NCBI RefSeq assembly: GCF_000165735.1
Contig: NZ_GL538208.1
Location: forward strand, 234,682 to 298,681
Length of the DNA: 64,000 nt
Source: Megasphaera micronuciformis F0359
GTDB lineage: Bacteria > Bacillota > Negativicutes > Veillonellales > Megasphaeraceae
Direction: 5' to 3'
This document shows, piece by piece, positions 27,657 to 37,155 of the stretch. Below the pieces are notes generated by a model that saw nothing but the letters and a program-made list of their open reading frames with translations, made no database searches and was not told the DNA's origin. Both the position numbers and the translations under genes were made by a program. Each line of letters starts with the position of its first letter. Position 1 is the stretch's first letter.

Positions 27657-29180
27657 ATGAATAAAAAAATTTCCAAGCAGATTTTAGTAGCAATCATGCT
27701 TACATCTATCAGTGCCGCTGCGGGCGCAGCCGACACGACGGAACATTTAGATGCGACGGACATCGTTAAACATGCGGCTTCGGCAGAGCTTTCAGACAGC
27801 CGTAAATCTGATGTATCGCCTGAGTTACGTGAAAAATTGTCGCAACAAATTCATGCGGATATGGCAAAACGAGCTGAAAAAGCGGCTAAAAAGAAAGAGG
27901 CCGATCCGGTTATCGTCGTCGGTCGCGTGCCTCGCAATGAAGCGGTACAGCTTACATTGCCCCGTACAGTAGGCATGGCCTTGGATTACAATCGGGACAT
28001 TAAAATGGCTCACTATGACTTGAAGTCGGCTGAATATGCCATTAACGAAGCACGGGCCGGCAAGATGCCGAATGTAAATTATAGTTTTGCCGCTACTCGC
28101 AGCTCGTCGCAAACGGGTGTTGCCGGGGTCTCGACAATCGGTAACCGTTTTACAAACGGGCTCAGTGTGTCCATTCCTTTGTATACGGGCGGTAAGGTAG
28201 AAGGCATGACGGAAATTGCCAAGTTGGGTAAGACGACGGCACAAGAAGAAGTGCTGCGCGTTGAACAGCAGACGAAACTCAATGCCATTAAGGGATATTA
28301 CGCTCTCTTGGCGTATAAACAGTTGAAAGACGTATATGATACATCGGTGACGAATTTGGAAGGACACGTTCGTAATGTAACGGCACAGTACAACGTCGGC
28401 ACCGTTGCCAAACTTGATGTACTGACATCGGATGTATCCTTGGCCAACTCGAAGACCGATGCCGTAACGGCAGCTAATAATGTGGCCAATGCGGAAGCGT
28501 CTTTAGATAATATTTTGGGACTTCCTATTAATACACGGTTGGAGTTGGCGGACCACAGTTTGCCGTTTAATGAATACAACATGTCTTTGGAAGACGCTCT
28601 CGACTACGCTATGAAATATCGTCCCGAAGTATTACAGGCGGCTTTAGCTGTAGAAAAAGCGGATGAAAATATCGGTGTAGCTCAGTCGGGGTATCGCCCG
28701 ACCGTAGCTGTCGGTGCAGGCCGTAACTGGTTCGACACGGACTTCCCGGGCACTAAGAATAAAGGCTGGCAGCTCCAGGGTACCGTATCCCTGCCCATTT
28801 GGGACGGCGGTGCCACCAGGGCTAAGACAAAAGAAGCTAAGGAAGCCTTCACGAAGGCTCGTGAAAATGAACAGAAGATTCGTGAAGCCGTACAACTCGA
28901 AGTAAAACAGGCATATCTTGCTATTCGCAGTGCAGCACAGCGTGTACAAGCTACCCAGACCGTAGTAAACCAGGCTACGGAAAGCTTCAAAATCGCTACG
29001 GTTCGTTATCAGGCCGGTGTGGGCATTAACTTGGATGTTCTCGATGCTCAGCTTAACTTGGATAAGGCTCGCACGAACAACATTCAGGCTCTCTATGACT
29101 ACAATGTAGGCATTGCAACTCTTGAAAAAGCAATGGGCATGGACGTTCGTACGGGTGCGGTTATTCCGACGAATGCATAA
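27657..29180 (+). CDS. tolC: TolC-family outer membrane protein
   Basis: A 507-residue trimeric outer-membrane channel subunit. It has a signal peptide (MNKKISKQILVAIMLTSISA), then the internal repeat of TolC: two copies of paired long helices and strands, e.g. ALDYNRDIKMAHYDLKSAEY and ALDYAMKYRPEVLQAALAVE, each with a conserved Ala/Asn-rich stretch (INEARAGKMPNVNYS; VAQSGYRPTVAVGAG). The start ATG has GGAGG eight bases upstream. It follows mlaD in the same operon, suggesting either co-regulation or joint function in export. A hairpin follows the stop. Confidence 0.93.
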   Translation: MNKKISKQILVAIMLTSISAAAGAADTTEHLDATDIVKHAASAELSDSRKSDVSPELREKLSQQIHADMAKRAEKAAKKKEADPVIVVGRVPRNEAVQLTLPRTVGMALDYNRDIKMAHYDLKSAEYAINEARAGKMPNVNYSFAATRSSSQTGVAGVSTIGNRFTNGLSVSIPLYTGGKVEGMTEIAKLGKTTAQEEVLRVEQQTKLNAIKGYYALLAYKQLKDVYDTSVTNLEGHVRNVTAQYNVGTVAKLDVLTSDVSLANSKTDAVTAANNVANAEASLDNILGLPINTRLELADHSLPFNEYNMSLEDALDYAMKYRPEVLQAALAVEKADENIGVAQSGYRPTVAVGAGRNWFDTDFPGTKNKGWQLQGTVSLPIWDGGATRAKTKEAKEAFTKARENEQKIREAVQLEVKQAYLAIRSAAQRVQATQTVVNQATESFKIATVRYQAGVGINLDVLDAQLNLDKARTNNIQALYDYNVGIATLEKAMGMDVRTGAVIPTNA

Positions 29181-29193
29181 GTTATAAATACAT

Positions 29194-29228
29194 AAGAGAG
29201 AGAATTGTTTGCTACAATTCTCTCTTTG
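29194..29228 (+). terminator. terminator between tolC and tamB
   Basis: AGAGAGAATTGT pairs perfectly with ACAATTCTCTCT; the T tract is short, so some readthrough into tamB is likely. Confidence 0.7.
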
Positions 29229-29258
29229 TCTATAGATGAAATACGGGAGTTACCATTC

Positions 29259-32200
29259 ATGAAGAGACACCGCTTGTTTACAAGTGTCGTTATCATCTTT
29301 TTGGTGGTTTTCGGCGTCGCCTTTATTTGGATGCGCACGGCTCTATGGCCCCGATTACCGCAGATGATTACGTCCTTGGCCGATGAAAAGATAAACGGCA
29401 CCCTGACATTTAGTGATATGCATATATCCCTTACGGGGAAAGTCGTCTTTACAGACGTCGCCGTTTCGGATGCGCAGGGAAGACGCGTGCTGGACAGTGA
29501 GGAAGTTGACGTTACGATCAATCCTTTCAAGGCGGTCGTGTCATCTCTTTCGTCAGGCCATACGGCAGGGGCTGTCGATTTGGTGGATGTAAAGACTCCC
29601 GTTCTTCATGTATGGCAAAATCCGACGGATAAGTCCTGGAATGTAACGAAATTATTCAAAAAGCAGTCGCCCGATCAACCGATGGCTCTGCGCTCGAATA
29701 TTCTCATACATGACGGGACTTTTCGTGTTGCTCCGGCACAGGGGAAAACGGCCGTCGTTGAAAAGGTGAACGGTTCCGTATCCTTAGCGGATTATCCTTC
29801 TGTACGCGGAGATGCAACGGCCTCCGTTGACGGGCAGGATGTGTCCCTTTCGGTACACTACCTGTCGGCGCGTGATTATGATATTAAAGTGAAGGGGAGC
29901 GGTCTTTCGGCAAACTTTGCCGCTTCTTACGTGCCGGTCGATACGGGTGTGAGTCTGACAGAAGGCGGTGTCGGTGAATATTTTCTTCATATCAGGGAAT
30001 CTCATGACGGCCTGTTTGCCGAAGGTCAGGCCGACTTGAATCATCTGGGATTTGTATACGGTGACTATCGTGTTTCCGATGTAACCGGTCAAATCCGTTT
30101 ATTCGATACGGATTTGCACTTAAATGATGTGCACGCTAAGGTAAACGATCAGGCCGTCGCCGTTTCCGGTCTTGTTAAGATTAACGGTAACGTGCCCGTT
30201 TTTGACCTGAAAGTCGATGCGGATCGGGTAGATATGGGAGCCCTGACTGTAGGGCGAGATGTGGATGTAAGCGGGACGGCCGGCTATCACGGTCGCCTTT
30301 GGGGGACTCCCTCCGACTTGGGTCTTGAAGGAAAGGTGATTCTGAATAATGTAACGTACAGCGGCTTTACTGTCGATTCGGCTAAGGCTGATGTGTCTTA
30401 CATTCATCATGTGGCTACCCTTCAATCCCTTGAGGCGAACTTATACGGCGGCACTTTGCAGGCCGACGGTCGTTGGAATAGTGAATCCGGCGATATAGGA
30501 GCTACGCTACACGCCGACTCCGTCTCCGTAGGTGATATGCCCGGCGTTCCGGTCGGTTTGGGAGCTATTATAAGCGGTGATTTCATTGTCGGCGGTAATA
30601 CGAATGATTTGAATAAGGTGGTTGTTCAGGGCAAGGCACAGGGGAACGGTCTTTCTTACGACGGCATAGCCTTGGACGGCCTTTCGACCGATGTTCATTA
30701 CGGTAACGGGATCTTGCAACTTACGAGGATTCACGGTTTCGTAGGTAGCGGTACGCTCCGTGGCGATTTCGCTTACAGCTTTTCAGACAAACAGACGGAC
30801 GGGAACCTTATCATTACGGGAGCTCCCCTGGATATGTTCTCCGGCTTGGCAGGAGCGGACTTACGCGGGACTGTATCGGCTGTTGTTCACGTAAGCGGTA
30901 CGGAGCCGATCTGGAGTATGGATTTAAATGCTGCAGACGGAGCTGTTAACGGCATGGGTTTCGACAATATTTACGGCAACTTGCACGGTACGGGACGACA
31001 GATTGTTATTGATGATTTGACGTACCGTTATAAAGACGGTTCACATCGCGCATTCGGCAGCATAAATCTCGATAGCGGCATTTTGGACTTGCAGATTGAT
31101 ACGCAACATGCACGTCTGGAACAAGTGCTACAGGCTACGGGTAAAGACCTGACCGGATTTACAGGTTGGGTTAACAATACGGTCCATATAAGCGGTACGA
31201 CGGATAATCCGTCCGTTGAAGGTAAGGTCATTCTTTCTTACGGTTCCGTCAAAGGCTATCTTTATGACTACGTACAGGCTGATTACCGCATGGACAACGG
31301 TGTGTGGGAATTGACGAACGGGAGTGTATCCGCTTATGACGCGACGGTACACTTCTCCGGCACTGTAGGAGATCGGTTAAACCTCGACGTAGACGGGGCG
31401 AATTTGGAAACGGATCGGCTTATTCATCGTAAAGACGTATCTTTGAAGGGAGCCCTCAACTTACAGGCCCATGTAGGCGGCACCTTGGATAATCCGTCTG
31501 TAGGCGGTTCCGTAAAAGGCGCATCTTTGGTTGTTAACGACTTGCCGCTGGATAATATTTCAGGGAACTTCACGTACGGTGACGGTATTTTACGACTTCA
31601 TCGTTTCGGATTTACCCAAGGCGACGGCAAGTATGAAGCCGAATTGATGCATAACGGCAAAAACGGTCGTATTATTGCCCGTGCGTCCGTAGACGGCGGC
31701 AGTCTGGAAAATATCGTTAAGATAACCAAGGCTCCGCTTACCAAGATTACGGGACGTCTGGACGGGAATATTTCCGTTGACGGCACGACGGATAATCCCA
31801 ATGCTCATATTCAAGGACAGATTACGCAAGGCGTAATGGACGGATACGACATTGATCCGTCGGATATTGATGTAACCTTTGAAGCAGGGATCTTACAGGT
31901 CAACAAACTGTCTCTTCACGTAGACGGCGGCCTTTTGGCGGCACAGGGAAGCTATGCCGTACACGGTCCGGTTAATATTCAAATTGCGGCTAAGAATTTT
32001 TCGACGGCCATTTTGCAAGATGTAACAGGCTCGAATTCCGTACCTGTCGATTCACGAATCGACTTTGCTTTAAATATGAGCGGTACGAGTGATAACCCCG
32101 TGGCCGAAGGATCCGTTCAGCTTACGGGCGGTACCTTGAACGGTGTCCCCTTTACGGATGCCTTTGCCCTCTTTAACGTCAAAAACGGCGTTATTTCACT

Positions 32201-33551
32201 GAATCAGGCGTCCTTGACCCGTTCACCTTACAAGGCGACGGCCTCAGGGACCATTCCTCTGGCTGCCTTGAGAGATGATGTTTCGGACGGACCCATTCAA
32301 GTAGAATTACGTCTTGATAATGCAGGCCTTGACGGCTTGGCTTTCCTGACACCTTGGGTGGAAGAAGCCAAAGGCGCCATGACGGGGCGTATCGTCGTAG
32401 GCGGTACGGTACAGAATCCTCAACTTAACGGCTCCGTGACGGTACGAAACGGATATGCCAAATTGAAGGGCATCTCCAATCCTTTGGACAGTGTAAACGG
32501 TGACCTCATCTTTAACGGCAATTCGGCTACCTTGGAAAGTCACGGCACGATGGATAAGAAAGGCAAGGGCGACAAAGGCCATTATGATGTTAAGGGTAAA
32601 GCGGTATGGGAAGGTACGACGCCTACCGATTACAGTCTTACCGTGGGGGCCCACGGCTTGGCTCTTGACTGTGACTACTACAAAGGACCTGTCGACGGAG
32701 AACTGACCGTGTCGAAAGACGGGGATTTACCTCTCATAAGCGGGAATATGGATGTACACGATGCGACTATCAATATCCCCCTGGCACTGGTTATGTCCGA
32801 TTCGGATATGAATGCGGCCCTTGATATAACCGTCAAGGCCGGTGACAAGGTTCGTTTCTATAATTCGGGCCTGTACGATGTGTGGGTAACCGGCGATGCG
32901 ACCTTTAAGGGCACCGTAAAATCCCCTTATGCCACGGGTCACTTCGACGTAACACGCGGCAGTGTCCGTTATTTGGATACGCGTTTCCAACTCATTCAAG
33001 GTCGGGCGGAATTTAAGGGTACCTCTTTCATTCCTTACATAAACCTGTCGGCCAATACGCGTGTCGGTCAATATGCGGTATTCTTGAATCTCACGGGACC
33101 GGCGGATGATATGGACATGAACTTCCAATCGGATCCGCCCTTGTCACGGACACAAATTATTTCGCTCATTACGTTGCGCAATGCAGATAAGCATGACAGC
33201 TCTTTAAATAGCGATGATATGAATTCCCTACTCGGTAGCGGTATTCGCTTTACCCTGAACAGTTTGGGCGTTACGCAGAAATTGGAAGATGCCTTGTCTC
33301 TTGATATGTTGACCGTTACGACGGGAAATCTCGATCTTTCGGCCCATGATTCGGGGGATGATAAAAACTACTATAATATTGAAATGGGTAAATATTTATT
33401 TAATAATTTCATGTTAACTGCCGCCTTCGGGCTTAATCACAATGACAACCGTGTCGGCATGCAGTATAATTTGGGAAGCAGATTCAGTGTGGATGCATGG
33501 CGTTCTCCTAAGAATGCATATGTAGGCGGCAGCTGGAGATACAGTTTTTAG
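29259..33551 (+). CDS. tamB: TamB / AsmA-like translocation and assembly protein
   Basis: About 1430 residues. One N-terminal signal-anchor helix (FTSVVIIFLVVFGVAFIWM) is followed by a very long run of short beta segments with recurring GTxDNPxxxG motifs (for example SGTTDNPSVEGKV, GGTLDNPSVGGSV, DGTTDNPNAHIQG), the hallmark of the repeating-groove lipid-transport proteins. The C-terminal TamB (DUF490) domain includes PYATGHFDVTRGSVRYLDTRF and ends with strands finishing in WRYSF. It would span the periplasm and carry phospholipids to the outer membrane, working alongside BamA/TamA-type barrels. GGGAG precedes the ATG. Confidence 0.93.
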   Translation: MKRHRLFTSVVIIFLVVFGVAFIWMRTALWPRLPQMITSLADEKINGTLTFSDMHISLTGKVVFTDVAVSDAQGRRVLDSEEVDVTINPFKAVVSSLSSGHTAGAVDLVDVKTPVLHVWQNPTDKSWNVTKLFKKQSPDQPMALRSNILIHDGTFRVAPAQGKTAVVEKVNGSVSLADYPSVRGDATASVDGQDVSLSVHYLSARDYDIKVKGSGLSANFAASYVPVDTGVSLTEGGVGEYFLHIRESHDGLFAEGQADLNHLGFVYGDYRVSDVTGQIRLFDTDLHLNDVHAKVNDQAVAVSGLVKINGNVPVFDLKVDADRVDMGALTVGRDVDVSGTAGYHGRLWGTPSDLGLEGKVILNNVTYSGFTVDSAKADVSYIHHVATLQSLEANLYGGTLQADGRWNSESGDIGATLHADSVSVGDMPGVPVGLGAIISGDFIVGGNTNDLNKVVVQGKAQGNGLSYDGIALDGLSTDVHYGNGILQLTRIHGFVGSGTLRGDFAYSFSDKQTDGNLIITGAPLDMFSGLAGADLRGTVSAVVHVSGTEPIWSMDLNAADGAVNGMGFDNIYGNLHGTGRQIVIDDLTYRYKDGSHRAFGSINLDSGILDLQIDTQHARLEQVLQATGKDLTGFTGWVNNTVHISGTTDNPSVEGKVILSYGSVKGYLYDYVQADYRMDNGVWELTNGSVSAYDATVHFSGTVGDRLNLDVDGANLETDRLIHRKDVSLKGALNLQAHVGGTLDNPSVGGSVKGASLVVNDLPLDNISGNFTYGDGILRLHRFGFTQGDGKYEAELMHNGKNGRIIARASVDGGSLENIVKITKAPLTKITGRLDGNISVDGTTDNPNAHIQGQITQGVMDGYDIDPSDIDVTFEAGILQVNKLSLHVDGGLLAAQGSYAVHGPVNIQIAAKNFSTAILQDVTGSNSVPVDSRIDFALNMSGTSDNPVAEGSVQLTGGTLNGVPFTDAFALFNVKNGVISLNQASLTRSPYKATASGTIPLAALRDDVSDGPIQVELRLDNAGLDGLAFLTPWVEEAKGAMTGRIVVGGTVQNPQLNGSVTVRNGYAKLKGISNPLDSVNGDLIFNGNSATLESHGTMDKKGKGDKGHYDVKGKAVWEGTTPTDYSLTVGAHGLALDCDYYKGPVDGELTVSKDGDLPLISGNMDVHDATINIPLALVMSDSDMNAALDITVKAGDKVRFYNSGLYDVWVTGDATFKGTVKSPYATGHFDVTRGSVRYLDTRFQLIQGRAEFKGTSFIPYINLSANTRVGQYAVFLNLTGPADDMDMNFQSDPPLSRTQIISLITLRNADKHDSSLNSDDMNSLLGSGIRFTLNSLGVTQKLEDALSLDMLTVTTGNLDLSAHDSGDDKNYYNIEMGKYLFNNFMLTAAFGLNHNDNRVGMQYNLGSRFSVDAWRSPKNAYVGGSWRYSF

Positions 33552-33581
33552 ATAGTGCCGCTCATATAAGGAGGAGTTATA

Positions 33582-34214
33582 TTGCTCCGTTCGTATTTGG
33601 AAGAATTACAAAAAATTACATTATTAAAACCTGATGAAGAAAAGCGGCTTTGGATGGCGTATAAGGATGAAGGCTGCATGGACAGTCGGGGCCGACTTAT
33701 CGAGCAATATCAGCCCTTGGTCTTTCGGGAGGCTCTGCGTTGGCATGTAGGCGAAGAACACATGGCCGATGTTTTGCAAGAAGGGAATCTGGGACTCATT
33801 GAAGCCGTTGAACGGTATGACTATAAGTTGGGCGTAGCCTTTTCAATCTATGCCGTTCACCGTATTCGCGGGGAAATTGTCGATTGGTTGAAAAAAGAAG
33901 GCAAGTCAGCCAATGTGTCTATGGATGAACCGGATGAAAACGGATTGACCCTGGGTGATATGCTGTCTGATAACAGTGAAGATTTAGGCGATCGTACGAA
34001 TAGACAGTTGCTTTTAGAACAAGTAGGTGCTTTTATGGCACGTCTTCCCGAAAAGGAACAGTTCATTATGGAAGCCGTTTACTTGAAGGACAGGCAACCC
34101 AAGACGGTGGCTGCCGATTTGGATGTGAGTCTTCCTTATGTATATCGTTTACAAAAGCGAGGCGTGCGGCGTATTCGAGGCATGTTCGGCCGCTTGATGA
34201 AGAAAAATAAATAA
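33582..34214 (+). CDS. small sigma-70-family RNA polymerase sigma factor
   Basis: A 210-residue sigma factor. Region 2 is readable (EQYQPLVFREALRWHV, DVLQEGNLGLIEAVERYDY, FSIYAVHRIRGEIVDWL) and region 4 ends in a helix-turn-helix (KTVAADLDVSLPYVYRLQK). Region 1.1 is absent and the segment between is short. The TTG start has GGAGGAG nine bases upstream and the gene lies 30 bases after tamB. Finding it inside an outer-membrane gene cluster suggests control of envelope genes, which is inference. Compare with the membrane protein encoded next. Confidence 0.88.
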   Translation: MLRSYLEELQKITLLKPDEEKRLWMAYKDEGCMDSRGRLIEQYQPLVFREALRWHVGEEHMADVLQEGNLGLIEAVERYDYKLGVAFSIYAVHRIRGEIVDWLKKEGKSANVSMDEPDENGLTLGDMLSDNSEDLGDRTNRQLLLEQVGAFMARLPEKEQFIMEAVYLKDRQPKTVAADLDVSLPYVYRLQKRGVRRIRGMFGRLMKKNK

Positions 34215-34283
34215 TTTCGGGTAAATAAGGGTAAAAAACATAGAAATACACAGAAAAATAGTGATATTTCCTCTGTTTTACGG

Positions 34284-34289
34284 TATAAT
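34284..34289 (+). promoter_or_regulatory. possible -10 element before the 34351 gene
   Basis: TATAAT about 60 bases before the coding start, without a convincing -35 hexamer. An embedded sigma factor of unknown specificity could read a different -35. Confidence 0.35.
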
Positions 34290-34350
34290 CGGAGTAATAC
34301 TTTGACCCTTTATGACGGATTCTATATGCATCCGAAAGGGGGGATGTCGT

Positions 34351-34899
34351 ATGAAGCAAACCGACCGGGACAAGGCGGAGCGGGTTCGCTCGGCCAAGGT
34401 CTGGTTAGACAAGGCGGAAGAATCGTTTCGCAGCAGTTCGGATGTACAAGGGGAACTAAGTCTTCTTTTGGCTGAAGCGGAAATGAAAAATTTGCGTAAA
34501 AACCACGGCGCAGGAAAGAATCTCATGCGTTACGGAGCCGTGGCGACGGCCATTGCTATCGCTTTGCTTTGGTTGGCCTTGGGGCAAGCCGCACGACACG
34601 GGGAGATTCGGGCTACCTATACGGCACCGCCCTCGGAAGTAGGTACGGAGTGGGTGAAAGCCGAACCGCTCCGCTACGAAGCACCGCCTCGGCAAGAAGG
34701 GGCGGTACAGGTGCCGGCACAGACCGGCGAAGCCGTACAGACATACACTGAAGGGGATACACAAGTAAGTGTACATACGACTCAGCCGGAACAGGTGAGT
34801 GCCCCGGCCGCAAGTCAGGTCATGACTTCGGCACAGGTTCAAGAGACCGTACAAGCAGCACGACACAGTCTGCGAAGTACTGAATCAATACAAAAATAA
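34351..34899 (+). CDS. single-pass membrane protein, possible anti-sigma factor
   Basis: A 182-residue protein. Residues 1-58 are charged and probably cytoplasmic with helical character (SAKVWLDKAEESFRSSSDV; LSLLLAEAEMKNLRKN). One membrane helix lies at about 64-81 (GAVATAIAIALLWLALG), and the rest is a Pro/Gln/Glu/Thr-rich extracytoplasmic tail with no fold visible. This layout, directly after a sigma gene, is that of membrane-bound anti-sigma factors, but no RsgI, ZAS or FecR motif is evident. Alternatively it is an assembly partner of BamA, whose gene starts 13 bases after it. Confidence 0.6.
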   Translation: MKQTDRDKAERVRSAKVWLDKAEESFRSSSDVQGELSLLLAEAEMKNLRKNHGAGKNLMRYGAVATAIAIALLWLALGQAARHGEIRATYTAPPSEVGTEWVKAEPLRYEAPPRQEGAVQVPAQTGEAVQTYTEGDTQVSVHTTQPEQVSAPAASQVMTSAQVQETVQAARHSLRSTESIQK

Positions 34900-34912
34900 C
34901 GGAGGATTTTGC

Positions 34913-37135
34913 ATGAAGACGCAGAACAAGAAACTTTTGGCTATTATGGCAGTGAGTGCCATTATGACCTGCCCTGTATGGGCAGCCGATACGACAGTAG
35001 GCACTACGGGCGTAACGACATCGGGTACTACGGGCTTGACCGGTTACGAATCGGCAGAGGAACTGGCCGCTATTCAACGTGGTGAACAACCGGTTACCTT
35101 GCATTCGACTCAAGCCGAACCGACGGCGACCGAAGCAACTTCTACAACTGCGACGGCATCGACGACGACGGCTTCGAGCGGTGCTACGGGTTATGAACCT
35201 GCTGAAGAACCGCAAGCGACGGATCAGGCGGCTCCCGCTCCTGTTGCAGCGCCGGCAGAACCGGAACGACAGGCGGCTCCCGTGCCTGCCGATGTGGTAG
35301 AAAGCGGTAGCATTCCTTATGTAGGCGGTCTTGGCGATGTGCAGGTGGATACCTCGATTCCGGGTTATCCCATTGCCACCGTTTCGCAAGATGAAGAAGC
35401 CGCTTTGCCGTATTCTCACGCCTTGACGGATGACCAGGCTCAGGCTGTTGCCGGCAAAGTTGTTACGACTGTTACCATAGGTCCCTTGCCTGAACCGGCA
35501 TTGGCTCAAAAGTTCCTGCCCCGTCTTGCCATGCGCTCCGGTGATGCTATAGAAGCAAACTACGTACGCCACGATTTGAACGTATTGGGATCGTCGGGAC
35601 TCTTTGCTTCCGTAAAACCCGTATTTACTCCTGTACCTGAAGGGGTAGCTCTTAATTACGAAGTGGAAATGAATCCCGTTTTAAAGGGCATTGAATTTAC
35701 GGGCAACGACTCCATTAAGTCCGAAGATCTCGAAAAGATGCTCCATATCCAACCGGGTACGGTTCTTAATTCGACGATTGTGAGCAAGGATATTTTCGAA
35801 CTGAACCGCTACTATGCAAACCAGGGTTATATCCTCAGCCACGTTACGGCCGTCAACATGGATGAAAACGGTATCTTACATATCGGTATCAGCGAAGGCC
35901 ATGTGGAACGCATTGATATTAAGGGCAACAAGAAGACGAAAGATCGCGTTATTCGCCGTGAACTTCGTTTTAAACAGGGCGATGTATTTAATCGTAATCT
36001 GGCCAGCCGCAGTATTGAACGAATTTACAATACAGGCTACTTCGAAGACGTCAATGTCCGTCTCTTCCAGGGTGAAAAGAATGCTAACGACGTTATTATG
36101 GAAATTGACGTGGCCGAACAAAAGACCGGTTCCGTTACGGTCGGTGCCGGCTATTCTCAGTCCGACGGCTTGGTAGGGATTTTGGGCTTAAGCGAAACGA
36201 ACCTCCGCGGTACGGGCGACAAGGTGGCTCTGAACTGGGAATTCGGCGGTAAAACTCATTCCAATAAAAACTATACCTTCTCGTATACACATCCTTGGCT
36301 CAATAGCCACGGTGACTCTATCGGCATGAGTATTTACGACAGAGAAGCGGAATATGACGATTATGACGGTAAGGGCAACACCGTATCGGAATATCGCAAG
36401 AAAACGACGGGCGGCAATGTGACGTACGGTCGTGTTCGCAGTGAATATGTAAGCGATTATGTAACCTTGGAAACGAAGAAGACCAAGTATTTAAGCCATG
36501 AAGGCGGTCCCAACAACTACGATTCCTGGAGACATAATCCTGCTTCCTTGCCCGTATTCCGTGACTATATTGACAACAACTTCGGTACGACGAACAGCGT
36601 AACGTGGTCCCATGTTTTCGATAACCGTGACAATATTTACGATCCCATGCACGGCAAACGCTTGTCCTTTACAGGCACTTGGGCCGGTCACGGTTTGGGC
36701 GGCGACTTCGATTACTACAAGTTTATTATCGAAAACAGACTGTATTATAAAGTCGGCGTAAAACACGTCATTGCCGTTCGACTCATGGGCGGTATCGCTA
36801 CAGGCGACATGCCGTACAATGACCTCTTTACCTTGGGCGGTGCCGATACGCTTCGCGGTTATGAAGATGATGAATTCCGCGGCAACAAGATGTATGCGGC
36901 TACGGTTGAATATCGGTTCCCCATTGCCAAGAAGGTACAGGGCGTGCTCTTTACCGATATGGGTGCAGCCTGGGGCGGCACCGGTAAGATTCCCTGGTAC
37001 CAGGAAAGCAGAGGCCTTCATTATTCCGTCGGTGCGGGCTTGCGCGTAACGACTCCTATCGGACCTATTCGTCTTGACTACGGTGTAGGTAAGGACGGCG
37101 GCAAGTTCCACTTCAGCTTCGGCGGTAAATTCTAG
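34913..37135 (+). CDS. bamA: outer membrane protein assembly factor BamA
   Basis: A 740-residue Omp85 protein that inserts beta barrels into the outer membrane. Signal peptide to VWA-AD, then about 100 residues of low-complexity Thr/Ala/Pro/Glu sequence containing a repeated TGYExAEE unit. Three POTRA domains follow from about residue 175 (including FTGNDSIKSEDLEKML and IKGNKKTKDRVIRRELRFKQ), then a 16-strand barrel. The conserved loop motif is TLRGYEDDEFRG, and the last strand ends GGKF with terminal Phe. E. coli BamA has five POTRAs and no linker. GGAGG precedes the ATG. Confidence 0.95.
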   Translation: MKTQNKKLLAIMAVSAIMTCPVWAADTTVGTTGVTTSGTTGLTGYESAEELAAIQRGEQPVTLHSTQAEPTATEATSTTATASTTTASSGATGYEPAEEPQATDQAAPAPVAAPAEPERQAAPVPADVVESGSIPYVGGLGDVQVDTSIPGYPIATVSQDEEAALPYSHALTDDQAQAVAGKVVTTVTIGPLPEPALAQKFLPRLAMRSGDAIEANYVRHDLNVLGSSGLFASVKPVFTPVPEGVALNYEVEMNPVLKGIEFTGNDSIKSEDLEKMLHIQPGTVLNSTIVSKDIFELNRYYANQGYILSHVTAVNMDENGILHIGISEGHVERIDIKGNKKTKDRVIRRELRFKQGDVFNRNLASRSIERIYNTGYFEDVNVRLFQGEKNANDVIMEIDVAEQKTGSVTVGAGYSQSDGLVGILGLSETNLRGTGDKVALNWEFGGKTHSNKNYTFSYTHPWLNSHGDSIGMSIYDREAEYDDYDGKGNTVSEYRKKTTGGNVTYGRVRSEYVSDYVTLETKKTKYLSHEGGPNNYDSWRHNPASLPVFRDYIDNNFGTTNSVTWSHVFDNRDNIYDPMHGKRLSFTGTWAGHGLGGDFDYYKFIIENRLYYKVGVKHVIAVRLMGGIATGDMPYNDLFTLGGADTLRGYEDDEFRGNKMYAATVEYRFPIAKKVQGVLFTDMGAAWGGTGKIPWYQESRGLHYSVGAGLRVTTPIGPIRLDYGVGKDGGKFHFSFGGKF

Positions 37136-37155
37136 TCAACCCGCGGGGGAGACAG

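Noticed and set aside
34820-35572. A 250-residue reverse-strand frame rich in Arg, Ser and Cys
   Set aside because: It mirrors the low-complexity N-terminal region of bamA on the other strand, has no ribosome site, and has unnatural composition.
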